A stretch of DNA of 7,141 nucleotides, from the NCBI GenBank assembly GCA_021813225.1, contig JAKALH010000141.1, positions 1-7,141 of the forward strand, in the 5' to 3' direction. The stretch comes from Chloroflexota bacterium (GTDB lineage: Bacteria > Chloroflexota > Anaerolineae > J036 > Brachytrichaceae). Each line of letters opens with the position of its first letter. Positions within the stretch are counted from its first letter, which is position 1. Shown one piece after another: positions 1 through 6,846 of this stretch. Under the pieces are notes generated by a model. It made no database searches and was not told the origin of the DNA. It saw only the letters and a list, made by a program, of their open reading frames with translations. A program made the position numbers and the translations under genes.

Positions 1-1010
1 AGGATGGCGCGGCGGCGCAGCGCATCCAGCATGTCAGCCAGGCGTTTATCGGGGTCGCGGTTGATCAGTTGCGTCCACAGCGCATTGGCCAGGTTGCGCG
101 GCAGCGGCAGGAAATAATCGCGCGCGGTCAGCGCCCGCCGCACGAAAGCGGCATGGTCATCGGGCAGCCCGGCCAGCAGGGCATCGGGCGACTCGCGCAG
201 ACCGGCCGTGCGGGCGCTCAACGCCGCCGCTACCTGATCGATATACGCGGACTTGGCATTGCCTTTCAGCTTCACGCCCAGCCAGCGGGCCAGTTCGCGC
301 AACTGCGTCGTATTGAACTCGCTCTCAATGGTCTGCTTCAACGGCAGCGATGTGGTGCGGATGGATGCGGCGGACGGCCAATAGACAGCAGTGCCGGACG
401 CCCGTTCCATACCCGCCCCGGGCAGGCGCGCTGCAGCTCGCGCGCCCGGCGCAGCCTGAAGCCGCGCCAGGCGCTGCAGCGCCGCGGCGAACTGGTTCAC
501 TTCGAAGATCGCCATCAGGAACTGGCCGAACGAGCTGTGTTCCAGCCCGGATAGTTCATCCCGCGTGGGATGCTCAGGCAGAAATGAGTTCCAGTGCTCC
601 ATCCAGGCCAGCATGAGCGCCGCGATATGGCTGCACGCGCCAATGCCCAGTTCGTCGCACGTACAGTCGAACGTATCCGCGCGGAATGTGAAGTGCGGTT
701 GCTGGCTATGGCCGCCATCGACGACAATGCCTTTCACCATATTCCCGTCGAACGATCTGCCTGCCACGGCTCCGCTGGATAACAGCTTCCTGCCTTTGGC
801 GTAGGTGCGGGCGCCGCAGATGGATTTCACCAGTTCATCGTTGAGCAGGAAAGCGTTGCCTCCCTGTTCGGCCAGCACCTGCAGCAGGCGTTGCGGGGTC
901 AGGCCGGGGATTTGCGCGGCCAGAATATCAAGGTTGATGTCCTCAAACTCGTCCAGATACAGACTGTCGTCGATCAGATCGACAACGTCGGGCCTTCGAC
1001 CGGGTGTCAT
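1..1010 (-). CDS. SWIM zinc-finger protein with SAP-like motif (partial, 3' end beyond left edge)
   Basis: The open frame runs 336 codons from the ATG at 1010 to the window edge without a stop. A SWIM zinc finger is visible: a 'RTYAKGRKLLSSG' lead-in at about residues 68-80, then Cys116-x-Cys118-x7-Cys126-x-His128, the CxCxnCxH pattern of that family, followed by a hydrophobic helix (IAALMLAW). Residues 233-264 (TTQLRELARWLGVKLKG and on) resemble a SAP helix-extended-helix DNA-binding motif. Residues 181-215 are an Ala/Arg-rich linker. SWIM domains bind DNA or protein, so a nucleic-acid-binding partner role is likely, but no enzymatic motif is seen in the visible part. The start is fixed by an ATGA overlap with the helicase stop, indicating translational coupling. 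The missing C-terminus could carry a helicase-associated domain, as in proteins found beside XPB in other bacteria; this cannot be judged here. Confidence 0.85.
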   Translation of the reverse strand, partial: MTPGRRPDVVDLIDDSLYLDEFEDINLDILAAQIPGLTPQRLLQVLAEQGGNAFLLNDELVKSICGARTYAKGRKLLSSGAVAGRSFDGNMVKGIVVDGGHSQQPHFTFRADTFDCTCDELGIGACSHIAALMLAWMEHWNSFLPEHPTRDELSGLEHSSFGQFLMAIFEVNQFAAALQRLARLQAAPGARAAARLPGAGMERASGTAVYWPSAASIRTTSLPLKQTIESEFNTTQLRELARWLGVKLKGNAKSAYIDQVAAALSARTAGLRESPDALLAGLPDDHAAFVRRALTARDYFLPLPRNLANALWTQLINRDPDKRLADMLDALRRRAI

Positions 1011-2857
1011 GGTTGACTCAGGTATCCCCTGGCGCTGCGGCGCACGGGCGCCGCATTCGTCGCGATAACCGCCGGCTGGAAGGCGGGCACTTCCTCTTCG
1101 TAGAAGATGTCGTAGTGGTAGCCCTGCTCGGTCAGGAACAACTGCCGTCTGGCGGCGAACTCCTGGTCAAAGGTGTCGCGCGTGACGATGGTGTAAAAAT
1201 GCGCCAGCAGGCCGTTCTGCTTGGGCCGCAACACCCGCCCCAGGCGCTGGGCTTCCTCCTGGCGCGAGCCGAACATGCCGCTGACCTGAATCAGCACGTT
1301 GGCATCCGGCAGGTCGATGGAGAAGTTGCCCACCTTGGACAGCACCAGGTGGTTGATTTCGCCGTTGCGGAACTGGGCATACAGTTTCTCGCGCTGGCGC
1401 ACCGGCGTCTCGCCGGTGATGACCGGCGCGCCGATGCGCTCGCCGATTCTGCCCAGCTGGTCCAGAAACTGGCCGATGATCAGGATGGAGTCCTCGCGGT
1501 GTTTCTGCACCAGCATGGAGACCAGTTCCAGTTTCTTCTGGTTGGTTGCGGCGAAGCGGTATTTGCCGTCCTGGTCGGTGACCGCATATTCCATGCGGTC
1601 GTCTACGTCCAATGCGACGCGCACCTCGTGGCATTCGGCGGTGGCGATCCAGCCCTGCCGCTCCAGGTCCTTCCACGGCACGTCGTACTTCTTCGGCCCT
1701 ACCAGCGAAAACACCTCGCCTTCGCGGCCGTCTTCGCGCACCAGGGTGGCGGTAAGTCCCAGGCGGCGGCGCGCCTGTATCTCGGCGGTGATGCGGAACA
1801 CCGGCGCCGGCAGCAGGTGCACCTCGTCGTAGATGATCAGGCCCCAGTCCAGCGAAGTGAACAACTGCATATGCGGATATTCCGAGACGACCAGCGGCGC
1901 CCTGGCGGTCCTCTCAGTGCCTTCATCGCCGGTGTCCGCCGCGCCGTCCGGTGAGCCTTCTGCCGCCGTCTTCTTGGCCCTGCGCGGCCGGTAGGTCAAT
2001 ACCTGATAGGTCGTCACCGTCACCGGGCGCACTTCCTTTTTCAGGCCGGTGTACTCGCCGATCTGATCCTCGGCGAGGGAGGTCTTATCCAGCAGTTCGC
2101 GAATCCACTGCCGCACCGCCACGGTGTTTGGGCACAGGATGAGCGTGGCGCATTGCGTGCGCTGCATGGCGGCCATCCCGACGATGGTCTTGCCCGCCCC
2201 GCAGGGCAGCACGATCACCCCGCTGCCGCCGGCTGCGCTGCCGCCCGCCCAGTACACCTCGGCGGCGTCTTCCTGGTAGGCGCGCGTGCTGAACGGCTCG
2301 CCGGTCAACGCGCCGATGCCGCGCAGTTCGAAAGGCAGCGCCATGCCGTCCACATACCCGGCCAGGTCCTCAGCCGGGAAGCCGATCTGCACCAGCACAC
2401 GCTTGACATGCCCGCGCTGGGCCGGGTCGATCTCGAACGTCGTCGGCCCCAGGCGCGCTTTCACCAGCGGCGCAAACAGCTTATGCCGCGAGATTTCCTC
2501 CATCAACGAATAGTCGTCGGACAGAACCAGCATATGGCCTGCGTCGATGACGATTTTGATGCGGCCGTAACGGCTGATGGCGTCGACGATATCGACGCGG
2601 ATGTTATCGGGCAGGGGGTACTTGGAGTAGCGCTCCAGGTCGTTCAGGATGGCCTGCGCCGTCAGGCCGGCGGCGGCGGCATTCCACAGCGATAGCGCGG
2701 ACACCCGGTAGGTATGCACATACTCGGGGCTTTTCTCCAGTTCGGCAAAACGCGCCAGCGCGTCGCGCGCCTCAGCGTAAAGCGGGTTGTCGACCTCCAG
2801 CAGGACGGTCTTGTCGCTTTGGACAATGATGGGATTTTCAGCCCTGTAGTTCTGCAT
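1007..2857 (-). CDS. xpb: XPB/Ssl2-family DNA repair helicase (superfamily 2, DEVH box)
   Basis: A complete 616-residue bacterial XPB homologue, an ATP-dependent 3'-5' DNA helicase/translocase family linked to nucleotide excision repair and promoter opening in eukaryotes and archaea. Order of parts: an XPB-type N-terminal domain (about 8-130, opening with NPIIVQSDKTVLLEV), a region in the place of the damage-recognition domain (about 135-190), then the two helicase lobes. Motifs: Walker A GAGKT at 220-224, motif Ia CPNTVAVRQW at 242-251, DEVH at 344-347, TAT at 369-371, the XPB-specific RED triplet at 374-376, and motif VI QRLGRVLRP at 537-545. A charged Ala/Gly-rich insert (about 291-321) separates the first-lobe strands before DEVH. 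Catalytic motifs are intact, so it should be active. It is first in a two-gene unit with the SWIM gene and has its own promoter. Its role in bacteria is not settled. Confidence 0.95.
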   Translation of the reverse strand: MQNYRAENPIIVQSDKTVLLEVDNPLYAEARDALARFAELEKSPEYVHTYRVSALSLWNAAAAGLTAQAILNDLERYSKYPLPDNIRVDIVDAISRYGRIKIVIDAGHMLVLSDDYSLMEEISRHKLFAPLVKARLGPTTFEIDPAQRGHVKRVLVQIGFPAEDLAGYVDGMALPFELRGIGALTGEPFSTRAYQEDAAEVYWAGGSAAGGSGVIVLPCGAGKTIVGMAAMQRTQCATLILCPNTVAVRQWIRELLDKTSLAEDQIGEYTGLKKEVRPVTVTTYQVLTYRPRRAKKTAAEGSPDGAADTGDEGTERTARAPLVVSEYPHMQLFTSLDWGLIIYDEVHLLPAPVFRITAEIQARRRLGLTATLVREDGREGEVFSLVGPKKYDVPWKDLERQGWIATAECHEVRVALDVDDRMEYAVTDQDGKYRFAATNQKKLELVSMLVQKHREDSILIIGQFLDQLGRIGERIGAPVITGETPVRQREKLYAQFRNGEINHLVLSKVGNFSIDLPDANVLIQVSGMFGSRQEEAQRLGRVLRPKQNGLLAHFYTIVTRDTFDQEFAARRQLFLTEQGYHYDIFYEEEVPAFQPAVIATNAAPVRRSARGYLSQP

Positions 2858-2865
2858 ACAGAACT
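2848..2865 (-). repeat. Inverted repeat around the helicase start codon
   Basis: On the minus strand the sequence reads AGTTCTG-TATG-CAGAACT, a perfect 7-bp inverted repeat with a 4-nt centre that contains the ATG start codon of the helicase. It may be a protein operator, or an mRNA hairpin presenting the start codon in its loop. Function is inferred; the symmetry itself is plain in the sequence. Confidence 0.6.
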
Positions 2866-2868
2866 GCT

Positions 2869-2898
2869 ATTAGAACACAACTGACCGGCGGTGGTCAA
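2869..2898 (-). promoter_or_regulatory. Sigma70-type promoter of the helicase-SWIM unit
   Basis: The minus strand has TTGACC (2898-2893) as -35, an 18-bp spacer, and TCTAAT (2874-2869) as -10; each hexamer matches five of six consensus bases. The -10 ends 11 nt before the ATG, so transcription would start only about 4-5 nt upstream of it. No Shine-Dalgarno is present. A GAAC half-site (2873-2876) overlaps the -10 (see findings). Confidence 0.6.
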
Positions 2899-2937
2899 GG
2901 GAAAACGGTTATCCGGGTTTTTCGGCGAGTCCTTCCC

Positions 2938-5385
2938 CTACGCCTCGTCCACCGCCGCAAAAGCCGTCGCCAGGATGCTGTCCACATCGATGCGCATATA
3001 GCGATAGACATCGCCGCGCGCACCCGACTGGCCGAACCTGTCCACGCCCAGCGAAGCAGTGCGTTGGCCGAAGACGCTGCCCACCCAGGCCAGCGAATGC
3101 GACGCACCGTCCAGCACGGTGACGATCGGCGCGCGGCGCTGCTCCGGAGCCATGAGCGTACCCAGGTGGTGGCTGCCGTCGTAGCGATGGCGCTGCCAAT
3201 CCTCATAGGCGCGCCGGGGATTGGTCAGGTGGATGACATCAGCGCCGACGCCCTCGCGCTCCAGGTAATCCGCCGCGGCAATCGCCTCGGGCACCATGGT
3301 GCCGCATGTCACCAGGTGCACCAGCGGGCCGGCTGTCTGCGCCGTGCGAATCAGGTAGCCGCCGGCCAGAGCCTGGCGCTCCAGCTCGTCGCGGCCCAGC
3401 CGTTGCAATGCCGGCTGCATCAGCGACTGGTCGACGGCCTTGGTGGACAGGCGCAGGTAGGTGCTGCGCCCATTGGCGCGGTCGCAGCACTGCCGCAGCC
3501 CTTCCAGCAGCGCCCACTCCACTTCGACGGCGAAGCACGGCTCGTAAAAATCGAGGTTGGGCAGTTCGACGCCCAGCGACGCCGTGACCGCCGACTGATG
3601 CGCGCCGCCTTCCGGAGACAGCGATACCCCGCTGGGCGTGCCGGCGAATATGAACTTCGACGCGCTGTACAGACCGTAGATCAGCGCATCCAGCCCGCGG
3701 CACACGAACGGGTCATACACCGTGCCGATCGGGAACAGCAACTGCCCGTTCAGTTCGTAAGACAGCCCCAGTTGCCCCAGCAGCATGAACAGGTTCATCT
3801 CCGAGATGCCCAGCTCGATATGGCGGCCCTGCAGCGCCGCGTGCCATTGCAGCGCGCGCGTGCGGCCTTCCTCGTAGTCGGTCACCTGCTGCCGGGCGAA
3901 CGCGCCGACCTTGTTGATCCAGCCGGCCAGGTTGGTCGATACAGAGACATCGGGCGAGGACGTGACGATGCGCTCGCCTACTTTCGGCACATCCGCCAGG
4001 CGCAGCAGCGCGCGCCCGAAGGCCTCCTGCGTCGATGTGACCGCCATGTTGCTGGCGTTCAACTCGCGCGGGATGTCCGCTGCGGCAACCTGCACCGGGT
4101 ACGCCGCCGCTCTGGACGCCAGGCCGAGCCGTTGCGCGGACTGCCGGCACCAGCGCTCCTCAGCGGTGCCGGGCGCGAAGGCGTCCCATTGGGTCTGCTC
4201 GTCGATTCCCAGCGAGGCGCGGAATGCTTCCAGCCGGTCGGCGCTGAGCAAGGCCGCGTGATTGAGCGGGTCGCCGGCGATGGGGAGACGCCAGCCTTTG
4301 ATGGTATAGGCAAAGATGACGGTCGGCTTGTCTTCCTCGGCCTCCGCGCAATGCAGGATGCGCAGCAGTTCCGGCAGGTCGTGCCCGCCCAGATTGGCCA
4401 GCAGCGCGGGCAGTTCATCGTCCGGCGTGCCGGCGATGCAGCGACTGATATCGGCGCCGCCGGGGCGCTGCGCCAGCGCGCGGCGGATCTTAGCGCCGTC
4501 CTCGCGGATCAGGCTCTGGTATTCCTCGTTGCTCATGTCGTCGATGCACTGGCGCAATGCGGCGCCACCGTCGCGCGCGTAGGCGGCCTGCAGCGCGGTG
4601 CCGTATTTGGCTTCCAGCACCTGCCAGCCGCTGTCGGCGAAGATGGCCTTCAGGCGCGAGGCGCGCACGCCGGGCACCACGCGATCGAGGCTCTGGCGGT
4701 TCAGGTCGATGATCCAGATGGTGTTGTGCAGACCCTGCAGCGACTCTTCGATGATAGCTTCCCAGACGTTGCCCTCGTCCAGTTCGGCGTCGCCGCTCAA
4801 GGCAATAAAGCGTTTCGCCGCGGTAGCGCCGAAGTGCGCCTGCGCATACTGCTGCGTCAGCGCGGCGAACGCGGGCGCCACCGCCCCCAGCCCCACCGAG
4901 CCGGTGGAGAAGTCCACCCCGTCGATGTCTTTCGTGCGGCTGGGATAGGCCTGCAGACCGCCGAACTCGCGCAGCGTGGTCAGATACTGGCGAGGCAGCA
5001 GACCCATCAGATACATGGCGGCATGGAACACCGGCGAGGCGTGCGGCTTCACCGCGATGCGGTCGCCGGCCTGCATGAAGTGAAAATACAGCGCGGTGAG
5101 GATGGTGACAACCGATGCCGACGACGCCTGATGCCCGCCGATCTTCGAGCCATCCGGGTTGGGTCGCACATGGTTGGCGTGGTGGATGATCAGCGTCGAC
5201 AGCCACAGCAGGCGCTGCTGGATATTCTCCAGGACGGCCAGTTCGGCGGGGTCCAGGGCATAGTCGCCGCACATGGAGCTGTAGGAGCGCGTCGATGTTC
5301 CGGGCACGGGGGAAACAGCCAGGTCAAACTGCGCCGGGCGCGCAATGTGCGCCTCCGATGTGTCAGCGACTTCCGCTTTTTTCAT
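2938..5385 (-). CDS. Homodimeric 2-oxoacid (pyruvate) dehydrogenase E1-like, thiamine-diphosphate enzyme (AceE/transketolase fold)
   Basis: An 815-residue single-chain E1 resembling AceE; AceE decarboxylates pyruvate and passes the acetyl group to lipoyl-E2. Numbering from the ATG at 5385: GGHQAS at 84-89 and KPHASP at 113-118 match conserved N-terminal segments of AceE-type E1; GDAELDEGNVWEA at 198-210 with DLNRQSLD at 227-234 is the diphosphate/Mg-binding motif; the pyrimidine domain has ELGISEMNLF with Glu529 in the place of the cofactor-activating glutamate; EGGAHQS follows at about 592-598; the C-terminal domain ends with DRFGQSGARGDVYRYMRID at 782-800. It is shorter than E. coli AceE (887) and its N-terminus differs. 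No E2 or E3 gene adjoins it. Substrate is therefore uncertain: pyruvate is most likely, but relatives are often labelled simply 'transketolase'. The ATG at 5385 is preferred because the one at 5454 would run into fmt and lies upstream of the promoter-like element. Confidence 0.85.
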   Translation of the reverse strand: MKKAEVADTSEAHIARPAQFDLAVSPVPGTSTRSYSSMCGDYALDPAELAVLENIQQRLLWLSTLIIHHANHVRPNPDGSKIGGHQASSASVVTILTALYFHFMQAGDRIAVKPHASPVFHAAMYLMGLLPRQYLTTLREFGGLQAYPSRTKDIDGVDFSTGSVGLGAVAPAFAALTQQYAQAHFGATAAKRFIALSGDAELDEGNVWEAIIEESLQGLHNTIWIIDLNRQSLDRVVPGVRASRLKAIFADSGWQVLEAKYGTALQAAYARDGGAALRQCIDDMSNEEYQSLIREDGAKIRRALAQRPGGADISRCIAGTPDDELPALLANLGGHDLPELLRILHCAEAEEDKPTVIFAYTIKGWRLPIAGDPLNHAALLSADRLEAFRASLGIDEQTQWDAFAPGTAEERWCRQSAQRLGLASRAAAYPVQVAAADIPRELNASNMAVTSTQEAFGRALLRLADVPKVGERIVTSSPDVSVSTNLAGWINKVGAFARQQVTDYEEGRTRALQWHAALQGRHIELGISEMNLFMLLGQLGLSYELNGQLLFPIGTVYDPFVCRGLDALIYGLYSASKFIFAGTPSGVSLSPEGGAHQSAVTASLGVELPNLDFYEPCFAVEVEWALLEGLRQCCDRANGRSTYLRLSTKAVDQSLMQPALQRLGRDELERQALAGGYLIRTAQTAGPLVHLVTCGTMVPEAIAAADYLEREGVGADVIHLTNPRRAYEDWQRHRYDGSHHLGTLMAPEQRRAPIVTVLDGASHSLAWVGSVFGQRTASLGVDRFGQSGARGDVYRYMRIDVDSILATAFAAVDEA

Positions 5386-5391
5386 GCCGCA

Positions 5392-5420
5392 AGGATAGAT
5401 TGGGTTTGGTTTTGCGTCAA
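5392..5420 (-). promoter_or_regulatory. Promoter-like element for the E1 gene, placed for a leaderless mRNA
   Basis: The minus strand shows TTGACG (5420-5415) as -35, a 17-bp spacer, and TATCCT (5397-5392) as -10 (five and four of six consensus bases). Only six bases separate the -10 from the ATG at 5385, so transcription would begin at or next to the start codon. The -35 overlaps the fmt stop codon. No Shine-Dalgarno lies before the ATG, which is consistent. Confidence 0.45.
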
Positions 5421-6379
5421 ATTGGAGTGTGTGATGGCGCGTCTCTACTGCCAAGCCGCGACCCGTCGAACTGGCGCTGGCCGCGCGCGAAATCGGCGGC
5501 GGTCATGCTGCGCCTGCCTTCCAGTTGCACTTCCAGCAGTTCCAGGGCGCCGTCGCCGCACTGCACGCGCACGGATGCGCCGTCGACGCCGACCGTTCCC
5601 GGTTCCAGCGCGGTTTCCGCCGGGCCGCTGTAGACGCGCGCGCGCCTGATCAGCAGTTGCCGCCCCTGCCAGAGCGTCGCCGCGCCCGGCCACGGCGTCA
5701 TGGCGCGCACCAGCCGCTCAATCTCAATCGCGCGGCGCATCCAGTCGATACGGCCGTCTTCCTTTCTAATGATGCTGCAGCGGGTTACCTGCGACTCATC
5801 CTGGCGCTGCGCGGTGATCTGCCCGCTCAGCCAGCGCGGCAATGTCTCCATCAGCAGTTCGGCGCCGACCCGGGCGAGCCGCTCCGTCAATGTCGCGGTC
5901 GTGTCGTCGGCATGTATCGGTTCGCGGCGCTGCGCCAGAATCGGGCCGGAATCCAACCCGGCTTCCATCTGCATGATCGTGACGCCTGTTACGGAGTCGC
6001 CCGCGGTAATGGCGGCATTGATAGGCGATGCGCCCCGCCAGCGCGGCAGCAGCGAGGCGTGGATATTGATGCAGCCGTACGGCGGCAGGCTCAGTACATC
6101 GCGGCGCAGGATCTGCCCGAACGCCGCCACGACGACGACATCCGGCGCGAGCGCGCGCAATTCGGCGACGGCTGCGGGCGGTTTCAACGTCTCGGGTTGC
6201 AGCACGCGCAGACCGTGTTCCAGCGCATGCCGCTTGACCGGCGACGCCGCCAGCGCGCGACCGCGCCCCGCCGGCGCGTCGGGTTGTGTTACGACCGCGA
6301 CGATCTCATAGTGCTGCGCCAGCGCCGCCAGCGCCGGCACGGCGAACTGCGGCGTGCCCATGAACAGGATTCTTGCCAT
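5417..6379 (-). CDS. fmt: Methionyl-tRNA formyltransferase
   Basis: A 320-residue cytoplasmic enzyme that formylates initiator Met-tRNA using 10-formyltetrahydrofolate, allowing formylmethionine initiation. Length is normal for the family. The N-terminal formyltransferase domain begins RILFMGTPQFAVPAL (3-17). The signature block INIHASLLPRWRGASPI (104-120) gives catalytic Asn105 and His107, and Asp143 in AGLDSGPI completes the set matching Asn106/His108/Asp144 of E. coli. Residues 33-41 (PDAPAGRGR) match the flexible loop near the tRNA-binding site. The C-terminal OB-like domain spans about 205-308, with IRKEDGRIDW at 200-209 at the hinge. No def gene (peptide deformylase) adjoins it, unlike many genomes. 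The E1 gene follows after 31 bp and probably has its own promoter. The gene is divergent from the small membrane-protein gene. Confidence 0.97.
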   Translation of the reverse strand: MARILFMGTPQFAVPALAALAQHYEIVAVVTQPDAPAGRGRALAASPVKRHALEHGLRVLQPETLKPPAAVAELRALAPDVVVVAAFGQILRRDVLSLPPYGCINIHASLLPRWRGASPINAAITAGDSVTGVTIMQMEAGLDSGPILAQRREPIHADDTTATLTERLARVGAELLMETLPRWLSGQITAQRQDESQVTRCSIIRKEDGRIDWMRRAIEIERLVRAMTPWPGAATLWQGRQLLIRRARVYSGPAETALEPGTVGVDGASVRVQCGDGALELLEVQLEGRRSMTAADFARGQRQFDGSRLGSRDAPSHTPI

Positions 6380-6385
6380 GCCCTG

Positions 6386-6391
6386 ATTGTA
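6386..6391 (-). promoter_or_regulatory. Possible -10 of fmt, placed for a leaderless mRNA
   Basis: TACAAT on the minus strand matches five of six -10 bases and lies six bases before the fmt ATG, the same spacing as at the E1 gene. No good -35 is visible at 16-19 bp upstream, so the call rests on the hexamer and its position. A weak CAGGG just before the ATG is too close to act as a normal Shine-Dalgarno. Confidence 0.35.
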
Positions 6392-6398
6392 AAAGAGG

Positions 6399-6408
6399 CC
6401 CGGCCGGG
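6399..6408. repeat. 10-bp perfect palindrome between divergent promoters
   Basis: CCCGGCCGGG is its own reverse complement and sits between the fmt -10 and the -35 of the divergent plus-strand promoter. It could be an operator for both, but a GC palindrome of this length can occur by chance in GC-rich DNA. Confidence 0.3.
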
Positions 6409-6413
6409 ATGAC

Positions 6414-6441
6414 TTGCCTGCTTCGCTAATCGGTTTACAAT
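6414..6441 (+). promoter_or_regulatory. Promoter of the small membrane-protein gene
   Basis: TTGCCT (6414-6419) as -35, a 16-bp spacer and TACAAT (6436-6441) as -10 (four and five of six consensus bases) precede the plus-strand gene. The predicted start near 6448 gives a leader of about 44 nt ending in a strong Shine-Dalgarno. Confidence 0.5.
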
Positions 6442-6477
6442 AGGCACTGACAGGTAGAGAAATCCAGTATTCACTTC

Positions 6478-6483
6478 AGGAGG
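6478..6483 (+). promoter_or_regulatory. Strong Shine-Dalgarno (AGGAGG)
   Basis: A full AGGAGG lies 8 nt before the ATG at 6492 and fixes that start. It is the only strong ribosome-binding site in the window and contrasts with the minus-strand genes, which lack one. Confidence 0.85.
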
Positions 6484-6491
6484 AATTTGAC

Positions 6492-6818
6492 ATGTCCACT
6501 CAGACGCCGTCCAGTGACTCGAATGCAAAGTTAATGGCCCTGCTTGCATATATCATCGCACCCATCGGGGGCATCATCATTCTTCTTTCGGACAGCATGA
6601 AGAATGACCCGGTCCTCAGGAAGCACGCCGTGCAGAGCATCGCGTATGCCGTGATCGAAATCGTCCTGATCATCATCATGACCTTTACGGTCATCCTGGC
6701 CTGCCTGGCATGGGTGCCGTACATTCCGCTCATCATCTGGGGCATTCAGGCGTATCAGGGTAAGGACATCAATATCCCTGTGATCACCGATTTCTGCAAG
6801 AAGCAGAACTGGTTCTAG
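6492..6818 (+). CDS. Small DUF4870/Tic20-like membrane protein
   Basis: A 108-residue integral membrane protein with three hydrophobic segments at about 14-32, 49-71 and 73-87. A short Ser/Thr-rich hydrophilic N-terminus comes first, and a basic stretch with RKHAVQSI (43-50) lies between the first two helices; this His/Gln pattern is typical of DUF4870 proteins. The C-terminal IPVITDFCKKQNWF also fits the family's usual 'IPVIGDL' ending. The biochemical function of the family is unknown; relatives share a fold with Tic20-like proteins. The start is set by AGGAGG 8 nt upstream. The gene is its own transcription unit, with a promoter on one side and an intrinsic terminator on the other. Its base composition is visibly less GC-rich than its neighbours, partly because of the many Ile and Met codons of its membrane helices. 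Confidence 0.8.
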   Translation: MSTQTPSSDSNAKLMALLAYIIAPIGGIIILLSDSMKNDPVLRKHAVQSIAYAVIEIVLIIIMTFTVILACLAWVPYIPLIIWGIQAYQGKDINIPVITDFCKKQNWF

Positions 6819-6846
6819 CCGGCAGCCTTTCGGCGTAAACTCCGGG

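Noticed and set aside
69..1068. Several plus-strand open frames across the left end
   Set aside because: The minus strand carries an uninterrupted frame with a SWIM zinc finger and an ATGA junction with the helicase, which explains the region better.
1004..1954. Plus-strand open frame of 316 codons opposite the helicase
   Set aside because: The opposite strand encodes the helicase with all motifs intact; this translation is compositionally odd and lacks domains.
2900..2930. Possible terminator between the E1 and helicase genes
   Set aside because: AAAAC and GTTTT arms flank a 3-bp GC core, but the stem has a two-base bulge and is too weak to call an intrinsic terminator.
5386..5454. Upstream start for the E1 gene at 5454
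   Set aside because: It would overlap fmt by 38 bases and add 23 residues upstream of the promoter-like element. The ATG at 5385 suits the leaderless pattern; the family alignment does not need the extra residues.
3064..5649. Very long plus-strand open frame (861 codons) opposite the E1 gene and the end of fmt
   Set aside because: Its translation is rich in Arg, Gln, Ala and Gly with no recognisable domain, and it lies antisense to an E1 gene with clear family motifs. Long antisense frames are common opposite GC-rich coding DNA.
5525..6412. Plus-strand open frame of 295 codons opposite fmt
   Set aside because: fmt is certain on the other strand, and this frame is an Arg/Gln-rich shadow with no ribosome-binding site.
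6289..6549. Minus-strand open frame across the fmt start and the intergenic region
   Set aside because: It overlaps fmt in another frame and runs through the promoter region; its translation has no family resemblance.
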